Below, in pieces: positions 46,440-58,900 of a DNA stretch of 64,000 nucleotides. Location: contig CM049307.1 of assembly GCA_026874595.1 (NCBI GenBank), positions 96,696,330-96,760,329 on the forward strand, in the 5' to 3' direction. A program made the translations under genes and the position numbers. The DNA is from Sipunculus nudus (taxonomy: Eukaryota > Annelida > Sipuncula > Golfingiida > Sipunculidae). The notes beneath the pieces were generated by a model. That model was not told the origin of the DNA, ran no database searches, and saw only the letters and a program-made list of their open reading frames with translations. Within the stretch, counting starts at the first letter, position 1, and each line of letters starts with the position of its first letter.

Positions 46440-46592
46440 TACAAGGTTTATTTAGATGCTAGCAGCAATGTGGATCTGATACAGTAAGTCTGTGTGCTGG
46501 GATATTTTGCTGAGAAACCTTTGTACTCTGCCAAAATGAACTAATTGTGTGAGATAAAACACATTGCAAAATAATTTACACCTTTAAAAGAA
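46440..46592. repeat. Diverged solo end of the TTAA element family
   Basis: GTGTGCTGGGATATTTTGCT and the terminal ACACCTTTAAAAG resemble the right arm of the 10981-13135 element (12960-13139). No partner end is seen nearby. Confidence 0.5.
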
Positions 46593-47814
46593 AACATAAG
46601 TGCTAAATAACATGATTTCATGGCAAGAATTTATGCTGAAATCTCACGCAGGAGTTTTTATCTTCATGTCATGTTTCTGCATTTTCAAGTGAGCTGGTCT
46701 CTGGGGCAGTGAGCTGATGCAGTGGAAAATTTTTCAGTATTGAAAGCTTGACACTTGCATTATAAAATAAAAAGTCCTGATTCTTAGTTCTGTAAGTTAA
46801 GGCTTTCATCAGCTAAGACCTTATGTGATATTGAACATTTGGATTATATCTAGACCTATTAGTATTATTGCATTTCAGGTAAAGTGTACCTTATTACCCA
46901 GTTTGGTATTTCTCATATAAATTCCTGTTGTGGAATACATAGAATAACTACACAGGTATTGTCAACAATGGCATTCAATATATATTTGTCACAGATTCAT
47001 GAATTATTTACTCAGCATCTGAAGTACTGATCATGATTTCAAAGATTCTTTCTCAGTTATACGAGGCATGCTAATGTAAGACATTTACCCTACCGAATTA
47101 TTCTGTTTCAGTATTTTGGCTGATTTCATGCCAAACAACTCTGTTACAGAGAGCTCCCAGTCTGGTCTGTTTCATATTGATTTTTCAACCCAAAGAATTA
47201 TTTACACACATATGAGCCAGGCAAAACACATAATAAGGTCATAAATAAAGCTTGCTGTGATATATGCCATGAATCTTGTGTACCGTATTTTATGTAGTGG
47301 TGTGTTATAAAAAAAATATTGACAAGAATGTATGAATGGAGCTATGTTCATTGTGTAAATAAATGTGGAACACTCTAAAAATAATTGTCGAGGAACAAAG
47401 GTACATTTTCATTAATGTTCTACAGCAAGTGTACAAGAGCAGACCATTTGAATATTAACCCCTGAGTACAGATGCAAACACACACAGCATGTATTCTAGT
47501 GTGTGGACCTGCCCTTCTTCATGTAATAGAGATTTGTTGAATGTATTATATGAACTATTGATTTTTGCTGAGCTGAAGCTATTGAAGTCACATGTCTCAG
47601 TTTTTTTTTTCCTTTGCTTTGTAAGGAGCTCCACTTATGAAGTTAAAAGACATGATTTGTTGACACTGTTGCCAGTTTGTAGCAGTCCATTGTGGCTAAA
47701 TATTAAGGTGTTTAAACAGTTCTTCCCTAAGCCTGTTTCAACAGGAACTTCTTGTTATGTCAACACACAAATAGGTGCTTGTGCATGCACACACACAAAA
47801 AGATTATAAACAGA

Positions 47815-48560
47815 CAGAATGGAGAGGTTCAGACAGAGGCAAAGAAACAAGAGACAAACAGACAGAGAGACAGGGATGTATATTATAGAGCGAGTAGAGA
47901 TTGACTAAGAGAGGCTGAAAGACAGACAGAGCCAAACAGAGGCAGAGAAGGAGAGACTCGCAGCGAGAGTGAGTAATAGACTAATAGATGCAGCAAGTTA
48001 GACACAGACAGGTCAGGCTAGCAGACTTAGACAGATTTACAAAGTGAGACAGAGAGAAAGAGGGAGGGAAAACGACAGACAGACAGAGGGAATATTAATG
48101 ACTGAATGAGAGTATGACAAACAGAGACTGACAGACAGAGACAGTGACTGACAGAGACAAAGGGACAAAGACAGGCATACCTAGACTGACAGAGAGAGAA
48201 ACAGACCAGAGACAGACATAGAGACAGAGAAAGAGGCTGACAGACAGACAGTGACTGACAGATACAGCTAACCACAGAAAGAGACTGACAGAATGAGACT
48301 GAGATTTACAGAGAGAGACAAAGACTGATAGAGACAGACAGAGGGACAAAGACCAACAGACAGACAGACAGAGAGTCTGTGATATTCAGAGACTGACAGA
48401 GAGAGAGGCAGGGACTGACAGAGAGAGACAGGCCAGAGACAGACAGAGAAACAGAAAAGACAGAAAAAGACAGACAGATTAACATGTGGACAGAGACAGA
48501 AGGACATAAAGACAGTGACTGGGGTCGATGGACAGAGAGACAGAAAGAGACACACACATA
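47815..48560. repeat. Degenerate GACA/CAGA low-complexity tract
   Basis: About 750 bp of variants of GACAGACAGAGACAGAGA. All open frames here read Ser/Leu/Cys/Val repeats on the minus strand and are not genes. Confidence 0.9.
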
Positions 48561-48871
48561 TGCAAGTAAATGACAAATAAGCCACAGATCAGCCCATTAG
48601 AGAATTAACACTTAAAAAGGAATACCAACATTCCAGTTGATAAATCAAAACCACAGATAAGAAAGAAAAAAATCTTTTTTTTTTTATGAGAGAATAAATG
48701 AATCAGATGACTTTATAATATACTCAAGGGTTCAGTCAAGTTGCTTCGCACCCTTATGATTATGGTATACTACTAATGCTTATACTGGATCTCTTTCATC
48801 TTTTATTATCAGACATTGGGTCTATTACAGTTGTTCTGTTACTATTAGTATTACTTTCAATTTCTGATATT

Positions 48872-48932
48872 ACTATTACTATTACTATTACCACATTTTA
48901 TCTTCTATAACTATTACTATTACTATTACTGG
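48872..48932. repeat. ATTACT microsatellite
   Basis: Repeats of TATTACTATTACTATTAC interrupted by CACATTTTATCTTC. Confidence 0.85.
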
Positions 48933-50739
48933 GACCTACTTGCTTAAACTGATCAATCATTTCTGATTTGTCTTTACAGGTCTTGAATGGTCAGTTGATC
49001 CACAAGTATTATGCACTTTACTTTCTTACAGTAAAAATGCAAATTCCGTAATGCTTCTCTTTTCTTCAATACCTTACGCTCCTGAGGCAGCGTAAATCTT
49101 GCGCTTCTAAAGAAGGTACTGATTTTCCAGCTGCCTGCTTTGACCGTTTATGATGCACTTAAACACCAGGTGGCCTGCCTGCTGAAAAAACTGCTGATGT
49201 GTCTAGCAGCCAACCAAATGCCAGTCAACAAACACTCGACAGGCATCAGGCTCAGCCCAGAAACCATATGTGGGGCTATTCTCTTTGAGCCTGTGGGCTG
49301 TTCAAATGGTAGCCGGGGCGATGAGCTGTCACTCAAAATAAAATGAACAACATTAGCTCCGTGTATTCCTCACTTGGCTGGTAAACCATTTTGTCTTCCA
49401 GCACAGGGTCTCATCTGATTGGACCAAAATACAGTGCTCCCCTCTGGTGTAGAGATTCAGGATACAAGGTCATAACAAACAGCGCTTACCATATAGGTAG
49501 TAGGCCTATAGGTAAAGCGCTGTGTAAAGAGCGTACAATACTTGTGCATGTTATGAGAGGCAACAAATAATATGGGAAATGTGCAAACCACTTCTTCTGA
49601 TCATAATAATAGTATATTTACCATCCTAGATATCAGACTTCGGGATATATTTACCACCATTGTCATGGTGAAAGCTAGTGAAAATTTGTTCGATTCTCTT
49701 AATAATAAGTTTAAAAGTATAAATAAGATAAAACAGTGGGACATTTGAATTAAAGTGGACACCAGTTGAGAAATTTTGAATAATGCTTTAGATATATATT
49801 ATATATGAAATTTACTCAGGAGTTCTGGATAAGGTTGTCAATAAACTGGATATGTTCTTTGAAATTCAGAGGAGTGTTCTGATAAATGTGAATTTCTTGT
49901 ATATTTGACTTGAAAATCTAAAAAAGGAAAAACTAATCGGTTGAATTCTGATTATTTTAAGAACAAGATCACTGAAATTTAATAACATCAGATCAATAGG
50001 CCTATATTCTCAGTTATGCATAATAAGACATAATTTTATACACCTGGATGTAAATGATGTTAAAAGAGTCTTTGTTTTCCCTTAAACCTACGTCAGATAC
50101 CCAAGTGTTTTAAATGCATCTTAATCATGAGAAAATGTGTAAAAGTATGTTTCAAATAATTCTACAATCTAAGTTCTAAGTACAGTGGAGTCTGGTTATA
50201 GTGAACATGTTTGTTCTATGGGAATTATTTCCATAAATTGAATTTCCGTTGTAATGAAATTTTGGAATATGCTGTTTATGTTGCATGGCAGAAAATTGAT
50301 AAAAGTACACATGCACACATGTAAACATTCATCCAAAAAGAACAAAAATATCAAATCAAATAAAACATGTTTATAACATAATGAACATATATACAAAGCA
50401 AAATTTACAACTTTAATGTACATGACCCGTTGACAGATTCCCTAATGAAAAAAAATCTGTGATGTTAGCCTAGTTACATCCGTATGGTGAATCCAGCACT
50501 GTGACAATATGCCAAAGATTCTCCAGTATGTTAGCCCTATCTGCTGCGTCTGGTTGCTGTTCGAAGAACCTGATTGTGGCCTGCAGACAATCTCTGGCAT
50601 CAGCCCTCTTTACAGGTTCAACCGGCGAATCAAAATGTACTTGACCATTTTGTCTTTCTTAAAATGTAGACCAGTTTTAATTAAAGTATGAATTGGTAGC
50701 ACTACTGTCTGTTTGTATCAGCCTGTGTAACCCTATCTT
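48933..50739. other. Probable IQCE intron 1, no supported gene
   Basis: A 68-codon plus-strand frame (49140-49346) is locally G+C-richer but matches nothing I know and has no clear splice context. The rest is AT-rich. Confidence 0.45.
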
Positions 50740-51197
50740 TTATTAGCGAACCTGCAAGCTTATGCGATGGTGTGGCATCGTCCGTCGTCTGTACGTTAAC
50801 CCATACTATCTTGAAAATGGCACGAATTAGCATCACAAAATTTTATGCATAAAATTAGTCATCTAAAAAACTCTATCTGTTTTGCTTATTTTTTGGCTAA
50901 CTGCATTTTCTTAGATTTTATAGGGAAAAAGGCAAAAAAAGCTTAAAAAATCTTCTTCTCCGAATCTGTTCAGCCAAATTGTCCAATATTTTACAGAAAT
51001 GATTCCTGGAACAATCTCTCTCAAGTTTGTTCGAATGATTTAAGTTTGGTGATTTTTGGCCCAGTTACAGGAAGTTGAACTTAGCCATCTGTCCAAAAAA
51101 GCATACTAAAATTACAATCTCAGAAATGGCTTGAGCTGTCATCACCAAATTTTATGCCAATGTTGGTCACATGAGTCATATCTGAAATAGAGGTATT

Positions 51198-51960
51198 GGT
51201 GGCGCCACCTGCATCGGCCTTTTTTGTACGGGGCTCATCAATGCCCGTATCATACTGACAGCTACAAATAACTTCTTCTCTGAAACGAAATGGCCAAATT
51301 GTTTAATATTGCACAGAAATGATCCTAGGGTAGTGCTTTCTGAAGTTTGTTCAAATGGTCTCAGTTCAGTGACTTTTGGCTAAGTTATGGGAAGCTGAAT
51401 TTAGTCATATGCCATAACAGCCCATTTAAGCTAAGTGGCTACAAAAATCTTCTTCTCAAAAACCACTGGGCCAAATTCTGAAATCTCACACATAAATTAT
51501 CCTTAGATGTTGATAATTCAAGTTTGTTCAAATGGTCTCAGTTCAGTGACTTTTGGCTGAGTTATGGGAAGCTGAATTTAGTCATATGCCATAACAGCCC
51601 ATTTAAGCTAAGTGGCTACAAAAATCTTCTTCTCAAAAACCACTGGGCCAAATTCTGAAATCTCACACATAAATTATCCTTAGATGTTGATAATTCAAGT
51701 TTGTTCAAATGGTCTCAGTTCAGTGACTTTTGGCTGAGTTATGGGAAGCTGAATTTAGTCATATGCCATAACAGCCCATGTAAGCTAAGTGGCTACAAAA
51801 ATCTTCTTCTCAAAAACCACTGGGCCAAATTCTTAAATCTCACACAATAATTATCCTTAGAAGTTGATAATTCAAGTTTGTTCAAATGGTTTTGGTTCAA
51901 TGATTTTTGGCTGAGTTATGGGAAGCTGAACTTTGCCATTTTGCTGTATTTTCCCATATG
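51198..51960 (+). repeat. 177-bp tandem repeat, about four copies
   Basis: TCAAATGGTCTCAGTTCAG begins at 51351, 51528, 51705 and (diverged) 51882, exactly 177 bp apart. Copies two and three are nearly identical, implying recent duplication. Older, looser relatives extend from 50740 to 52550, where related units begin with GAACCTGCAAGCTTATGCGA. Confidence 0.9.
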
Positions 51961-52609
51961 AGTTATAAACCTACAAAATGTTTTTCGACTGATGATACTG
52001 AGGCCAGTTTGTTTCATATTTTGCAAGAATAATTCCCTGAATCATTCTAATAATAATTGTCTTTTATGGTTCCAAAAAATGAATTTTGGCTGAATTATAA
52101 AGATTGAATTGAGTCATTTTACCATATATGTTAACTGTGTGAAGCAGATACATCTAGCCTAGCACCAGTTTATCAGCATCCATTACATCATGCCTCTAGA
52201 CATTTAGATTTCAGAATATCTGTGGAAGATATTGACAAGAATGTTTTTTAAAAACTTTTAAAAAATGTTGATTTATGAAATAACATATCATCTGTACACT
52301 AACTCATAATTTCTCAGGAATAGCAGGAGCTACCATCCCCAAATTTTATGCAATTATCAGTCACATATCAAATGTTGATGGATTCAGCTTATTTTTGCTA
52401 TCTGCATTTACTTAGATTTTACAGGGAAAAAGCTGAAAAAAATTTAAAAGTCTTCTTCTTGTAAACAGTCCAGCCTTCTCAAGTTTGTTCAAATGGTTTG
52501 TATTGGATACATTTTAGCAGAGTTACATAACAGGCCAAGATTGTGTATGTTTCTTGAATAGATTGAGAAACTGCCAACTGTTTCAGATTTGGCAATAGAT
52601 CAAGAGTTC

Positions 52610-53000
52610 ATTCAGTGCAGCCAAATATAGGTCAAGAGTTCAATCAGTGCAGCCAAGCACAAGGCATGTGATCACCTCATGGGCAGCATGTGATCATCTC
52701 ATGGGTAGCATGTGATCACCTCATGAGTATCATGTTATCACCTCATGGGTGTCATGCCCCTCAGGGCTGCATATGGTGCCAATCTGTGAGCTTATGCAAT
52801 TGTGTGGCTACTATTTCAGATTTGGCAATATGCAAAAGGTCAGCCTGGATTTATTTATAGCTTTGGCAGACTGCTAACTGTGTCAGATTATGCAACAGGT
52901 CAAGAGTTCACTCAGTGCAGCCAGGTACAGGTAAAAAATTTCACTCAGTCTAGCCAGGTGCAGGTCAAGAGTTCACTCAGTGCAGTAGCCTGAGCCAGTA
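52610..53000 (+). repeat. Short tandem repeats: CATGTGATCACCTCATGGG and CAAGAGTTCACTCAGTGCAG
   Basis: Four 22-24-nt units of CATGTGATCACCTCATGGGC type span 52667-52757. Units of about 33 nt with CAAGAGTTCACTCAGTGCAG occur at 52608, 52630, 52900, 52932 and 52966. Confidence 0.8.
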
Positions 53001-53129
53001 ATTTGTCACAGTACACTCGGGGCAACAGCCTTTCTCACCTAAGCCTGGTCAGCCCCATGCATCAGACTCAAAGTAAGTTTGATGTATTGGCCTGATATTC
53101 TGACCTGTCTATGTGTCTTTGAAGGGTTT

Positions 53130-53780
53130 CTCGTTCACAAGACAGGTGTCACCACCTACAATGACATTTGCACAGTGTGTGACTTTTGTGCCTGCTTATT
53201 TCTATAGAGGAATTTGATATATCATTCTGAAATTGGGCATATTTATACCTATCGTATTTTAATTATTGTATACTTGTTGTATACAAGACTGGTGGTGCCA
53301 CCTACAATAATTTTTTGCATAGTGTGTGTCCCTGCTTATTTCTCAGGAGGGGTTTGATATATCAGTCTGAACTTTGGCATATGTATATATCTCTGAAACC
53401 TTTTTGTATACAAGACTGGTGGTGCCAGCTACAATCATTTTTAGCTCAGCTGACTGTAAGTCAACTGAGGTATAGGAATGGCGCTTTGTCCGTCATCCGT
53501 CTGGACGTGCGGCCGTCTGCTAGCAGGGCACAAATCATAACAGCTGGTCCTAGAAACTTCTAAGTGAACATCCAGGGAGGTCAATTAAAAATTACTTGGA
53601 AACCTAAAATTAGGTCACTGCAACCGTTTTCCTTCGAGCTATGGGGCTTGAAAGTACCCCCCAGAATAGTAAAAAATTTGATACAAAACCTCCAATATCT
53701 TGATAATTAATGCATGGTTTGTCATGAATCTTGCCTTGAATATTGACCATGACTAGTATTGTCAGTTCCTTAAACGTGGT
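53130..53780 (-). repeat. GCTCAGCTGACT/GGAC family, inverted partial copy with sub-repeats
   Basis: The hairpin end (TTTTAGCTCAGCTGACTGTA) lies near 53440 and is followed by internal sequence in reverse orientation. Left of it are three sub-repeats of 126-143 bp with GACTGGTGGTGCCACCTACA at about 53141, 53284 and 53408. Confidence 0.7.
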
Positions 53781-54039
53781 GGTTTTCCTATTTTAACAAA
53801 TATTTTTCTATTTATTTACTATAAAATGACAACAATCATGTCAGTTTCTCAGCTGTCATTACATCTGGTGTCCCAAAACCTGGTGTGTTTATTGATCATA
53901 AATGGATGGCCCATACTAATCACCCTGTCTGTCAGTCTGTCTGTTTGTATGTCTGTCTGTCTGTCAATTTGCTCATCCACACAAATTAGTTTCTAGATGA
54001 TAACTCCAGTTAAGTTTGATATATTGGTTCCAAACTTAA

Positions 54040-54680
54040 CATATAAATGGCCCACCACTAAAGTAAGAACCATGTAGATTTTGGGGTCCAATGGTCAAAG
54101 GTCAAGGTCACAGGACCCATTTCTTTAAAAGGAATGCGTATGCATTTGAAGCCAAACTTTTCATCGCAAATCTTCCATCTTCAAGATATTGCTAACCTGC
54201 CACTAGGGGAAGATTCTGTTTGATTTTTGGGTCATAGGTCAAAGGTCAAGGTCACAGAGCCCATCCATTCACAAATTAGTTAATGAATGATAATTCTGCT
54301 TTGGATAGACAGACTGGCTTCAAACTTGATTTAATAATGACCAACCACATATGTAAATTCATTTTGATTTTCAGGGTCTAGCGATCTTAGTTGAAGGTCA
54401 CAGAAGCCACATCTTTAAAAAGATTGTGGATGCACTGTAAATCAAACTTTTCATCCTGAACTTTCCAACGTTCACACATGGCTTACTTGCCCAAAGTGAG
54501 GAAACATGTAGAATTTGAGGTTATCTGGTCAGAGGTCAAGGTCACTTTTTAAAAGGTTGTTACAATAATCCTAATGCTGCAAGTCCAAGGATATTAAGTT
54601 CTAAGATTTTTTGGTTACAAGGTCATTGGTTAAGGTCACAGGACTGTCATTCTGAAAAAATTCTTTCAAAATATCCTTAT
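54040..54680 (+). repeat. Repeats of about 143 bp with nuclear-receptor-like half sites
   Basis: Diverged units recur near 54101, 54249, 54391, 54535 and 54628, each with AAGGTCAAGGTCAC or a variant. The best unit (54236-54254) has three AGGTCA half sites in a row, the first two separated by one base. A CTGT microsatellite precedes them (53924-53970). Confidence 0.7.
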
Positions 54681-55881
54681 AGACAAATTAAACTGAGCGT
54701 TGAGACCTCTTGGTCCCTAGTTGTGTTGTGTGCACCCAAGCCAGAATTTCAGCAGTGATGTTTGTGTAATTGTTTCTTATTCAAAAGGTTTAGCACCTGC
54801 ATTGTTCATATAGATGAGAAGTCATGGTCTAGCATTGAAGCATTATACCTGGTGTATTTCCCAATGCACAGGTTCGCATTAGGCCTGTAGGCCTTGTTTT
54901 TATTTGCCTAAGGTAAAATAAAAAGTTTTACATAGAAATATACTAACTGGATACATAGTGATCAGATGGTGTTAAGTAAATAAAATCTTCTCTTGCCTTG
55001 TTAGTTGCTCTGGAAACTTTTCATATTTCTTTTTTAATACGTTTTAGTGTACATTGGATTTCACTTTGTCAAATTAGAATTGAATAAAGTCTGTCCCAGT
55101 ACCCATGTCTGCATGTTTTCCAGGATAAAGTGTGTTATATATGTGAGACAGTATAACCATTTCTGACCCAAAGGTTGCAGGAGCTATTCTGCCGACTGTC
55201 TGGCTGAAAAATAATGTCTTACTTTGCACTGAATTTGTTTGAGACATAATATAAAATGTGCATTCACCAGTGCGTGTTACATAATAATTAATGGTGAACT
55301 GGGAAATAAACAAACCATTCTAGCTGATGATGAAAGACAATGCAGTGTCAAGCGCAACCAATCTGTGTGATGTCTTTATGATGTCACCAGTCTTATAAAC
55401 ACCCTCAGAGCCATACAGATGGAGAGTCTTTTATGGAGGAACTTTCCAACTGTACCAGAAAGACACCATCCTCAGTCGATCAACAAAAGTACAAAGCAAG
55501 GTGGCAAATAGAATTTTTTACATGAAATAATATTCCTTTACACCAGATTGGTGGAACATCTACATAGGCCAGAGGTTATTTGTAAGAAATATTTGTAAAA
55601 CAGTTATCCCCCCCCCCCCCAAAAAAAAAAACAAAAACAAAAAAAATATATGGACAAGGGTTCTGGGTCATAAATTTACACAGGGGCATTTGGTACATCT
55701 GTTCTGTTTCCATTCACTGGAATTTTATCTTCAAATGGTGGGTGTACTGTTCTTCCAGGTTTCCCTTTGTTTATGTGATACAAATAATAAAAATTACATA
55801 AACATAGATGTAACTTTTTGCAAGTGACAATATGCACTGTATTACCACAAGTTTGTATAAAAATTTTTGTTTTTTTTTCAG

Positions 55882-55917
55882 GACACTTCACTCTCTGATG
55901 AGTCCGGATACAATAAG
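55882..55917 (+). CDS. IQCE: IQCE exon DTSLSDESGYNK
   Basis: 12 codons between a long T-tract plus CAG acceptor and a GTATGG donor, phase 0 at both ends. It resembles the DTGDDSLS block near the N-terminus of vertebrate IQCE. The two other frames either stop or do not join the next exon. Confidence 0.7.
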
Positions 55918-58900
55918 GTATGGCCTCAAATTAAAACTTAAATTATTTTAGTATTATTTTCACTTCTACTGTGCTTATATTCTGTGGAGAGGTAACAGGA
56001 TATCCTGAGAGTTTCCATTGCACCTGAGGATTACAATCATTGATATACATGTACATAGAATAAGAAATGAAAATTTGATGTAGTCATATCTTAGATCTTT
56101 TCACTTAAATCTCTCAGATTTTTTTGCTATATTAAATTAAATTTTATATCTTAATGGAAACTGTTATTTCACTCAGTTGGATAACATAGACTTTAGAAAA
56201 TGATAAATATATATCCCAAGTTTCTAATAATTTTATAACATAGAATCTCTGGTTTTCTGTTTCAATAGCAATAAATTTTATTACAGGTTCCACCCAAGAA
56301 AAGAAATAATCAGCTCATCCTAAAAAGTCAGTGTCTGATTATTCATCACACTAGTTATAGCAGTAGAACTTTAAGATCTAAACACTTGTACACTGACAGT
56401 GTCTGCTTGGCTCTATATAACTGATTGAACTTGTTCATCCCTTGTGGTACTTAGGGCCCACTCAAAAATTCATTACTGGTTTTCAGTTACGGCCACATCC
56501 GGGAAACTGTTCAATTAATAATAGCAAAACTGAAACTGGTTTTACAAAACTGTGAAACCATCTCCAGAGATTAAATGATATATCATATTGGATACTTAGT
56601 CCTATTGAAATTGATTACATAACAGCTGTCTAAAGGGTTTTTTGACAACTGTATAACAAACTTTTTATAAAGGGACTTCTCTCTCCTTTATCACAAGAAA
56701 ATAAATGTACACAGTGCAATTAATATTATTTATATCACATTGGATAAAGCTTTTTTGGACAGTAAAGGTTTTTCTCACACTATTTTACAAATCAAATAGG
56801 TGCAAGAAATTCAGGAAAGGAAGTATATCATTTTTCTCACGTGCACTTCCTGTTTGAATGATGTAGAGCCAAAGAACCAGATCCATTTATTCTTTAACTC
56901 ACATTTTGGTCTGTTATATGTCTAAATTTAATATCACCTGACTGATTCTATCCATACTGCATAAGATCATGCCTGTTTGTAAAAATATTTGAAAAAATTG
57001 CAAACCTTTTTAAGGCAAGTTGGATGATAAGGTCAGGTCTTTCCAAAAATAAATATTGGATGCCAAGCATAATGAATCCACTATAAATTACAGAAAAAAA
57101 ATCTTGCAGTAATCAAAATTTGCATGAGCTTATTGATAATATGGACTATACTTAAAATTGAGCAGATCATACTTGATTAAAAATCATTGTAATAGAATGC
57201 ATGAATTATTTAAAGTTACGTTTCCACATTTTCAGCCCATATGAGGAAAGGACCCAAGTCACCAAGGAAATCTGGTAATGGAAATTCAAATTTTATTTCT
57301 ATTTTTTGCTCTACTGTATTGGCTCATCATGATTCCATTCTCTTTGAGTTTTATAGAGAGGGATAAGGTTAAGGTACAGAACCTTTTCAGTAAATAAATC
57401 TAATTGAAGGTATTTTTTCTAGCTGGAAATTTAGTGTTTTAAAAATGTGTTGCCTTGTTGTAAGTCAGGGAAACGTAAGGGAATTTGAATCTTGGCTGAA
57501 AGAGAAAGTGATAAGTCTATTACATTTTTGCACTTACCCACGGGAGGATATATACAAAAAATATATTAGTTTTGCCATGTCCACTGCGACATATGGAAGA
57601 CATTTAAAATAAAAACAGGATGCAATGATTAGATTCTGAAAATTTTTATGAAAAAAGATTTTTCTTTAATTTTGGGAACGGTGACAGAATTTGCAACAGA
57701 GCTGAGGCATTAACCCATTTTGAAAACAAAGAAACAAAAAAAAATATTTCCTGTGATATTATTGAAATTAATAGATTGCACAGCTATTCAGTTTTATACA
57801 TTACATTTAAAAGCTTAATTATGAAATACCTCAAATTTCAAATGTTCACAGCCTTCTGATAAAACAGTAAAAAACAGTAAAAAGTTCCATCTGGTGGTCA
57901 TAATTGAAATTACAAGTTCAATACTTTTTCAAGGAAATAAGGAAAATTGAAATTTGTTAGGTTCCATTATGGATTCAAGCAGATATTTCTTTGAACTTTG
58001 CTGAAAATAAAATATTTCCCAATTCATGCCAAGTCAGCATCTTTCTGCAGAACTAATATTTAAAATTACCTGTGGTATTGAAGAGTGTATTTTATATTAC
58101 TGTTTTATTACAGTATCTATCCTACTTACAGATCCACCTTATTAATTTTAACTCTGATAATGGCTACTTGGCATGTCAGGACATAAATAATGACCATTGA
58201 CAGACTGGGGTCTGCTTTTCAGTGTGACCTGATTTCTTAATACCAATTATTGTGATTGAACAGGGATACAGGTATATTAAAATGTAATCATATTTTTATT
58301 TGTATTTTTTTTATTCTGAAGGGCATGTGTAGCAATACGTCAAAGGACATAGGTAACTTGAGGATTAAAAATGAAAGTGCACTGGCGTGCACTTGATTCA
58401 TACATTATGGATTACAGGCAGTAGAACACTTGCTGTAGTGTACCAGACAGATGATGCCAGATTGTCAGGCGATGCTGAGATCGACTCCGTGTTCTGTCTC
58501 TAAGACATGACCACATTGCCACTAATAGGCAAACTAGAATATTATATTCATAGGGCCAGCCCTATTAATTGTCCTCATGTTGCATTCTACAGTTGTTTGG
58601 TTTCCTTCAGGTGCCCTTATTATATTCTTGTACTCATACTGTGAATGTAGTTCTTAGCGACAGTAGGTTAACATTAACACAAGTGGCTCAGTCGGATTAA
58701 GGCAGTGCTCCTTTGGTATTTATGTAATTTGTAACCAGGTTTTCAATCAAGACTATGCTACTTGGATATTTTATTGAGTAATTATGTTTCACACTTTTGG
58801 ATTAACATGTCTGAACATGTGATGGAGTACTTGTGTGACAAGCTTTGAGATTAAGGTAATTGTCCTTAGATATTTTAGTAAATGTGTAGTTCATTAATTA

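Noticed and set aside
47489-48585. Several minus-strand open frames of 80-105 codons rich in Ser, Leu, Cys and Val
   Set aside because: They are translations of the GACA/CAGA low-complexity tract.
49140-49346. 68-codon frame in a slightly G+C-rich patch
   Set aside because: No recognisable family, no clear splice sites, and not phase-linked to IQCE.
55419-55500. Open stretch from ATG 55419 to a possible donor at 55501 as the IQCE first exon
   Set aside because: It would end in phase 1, incompatible with the exon at 55882 that needs phase 0.
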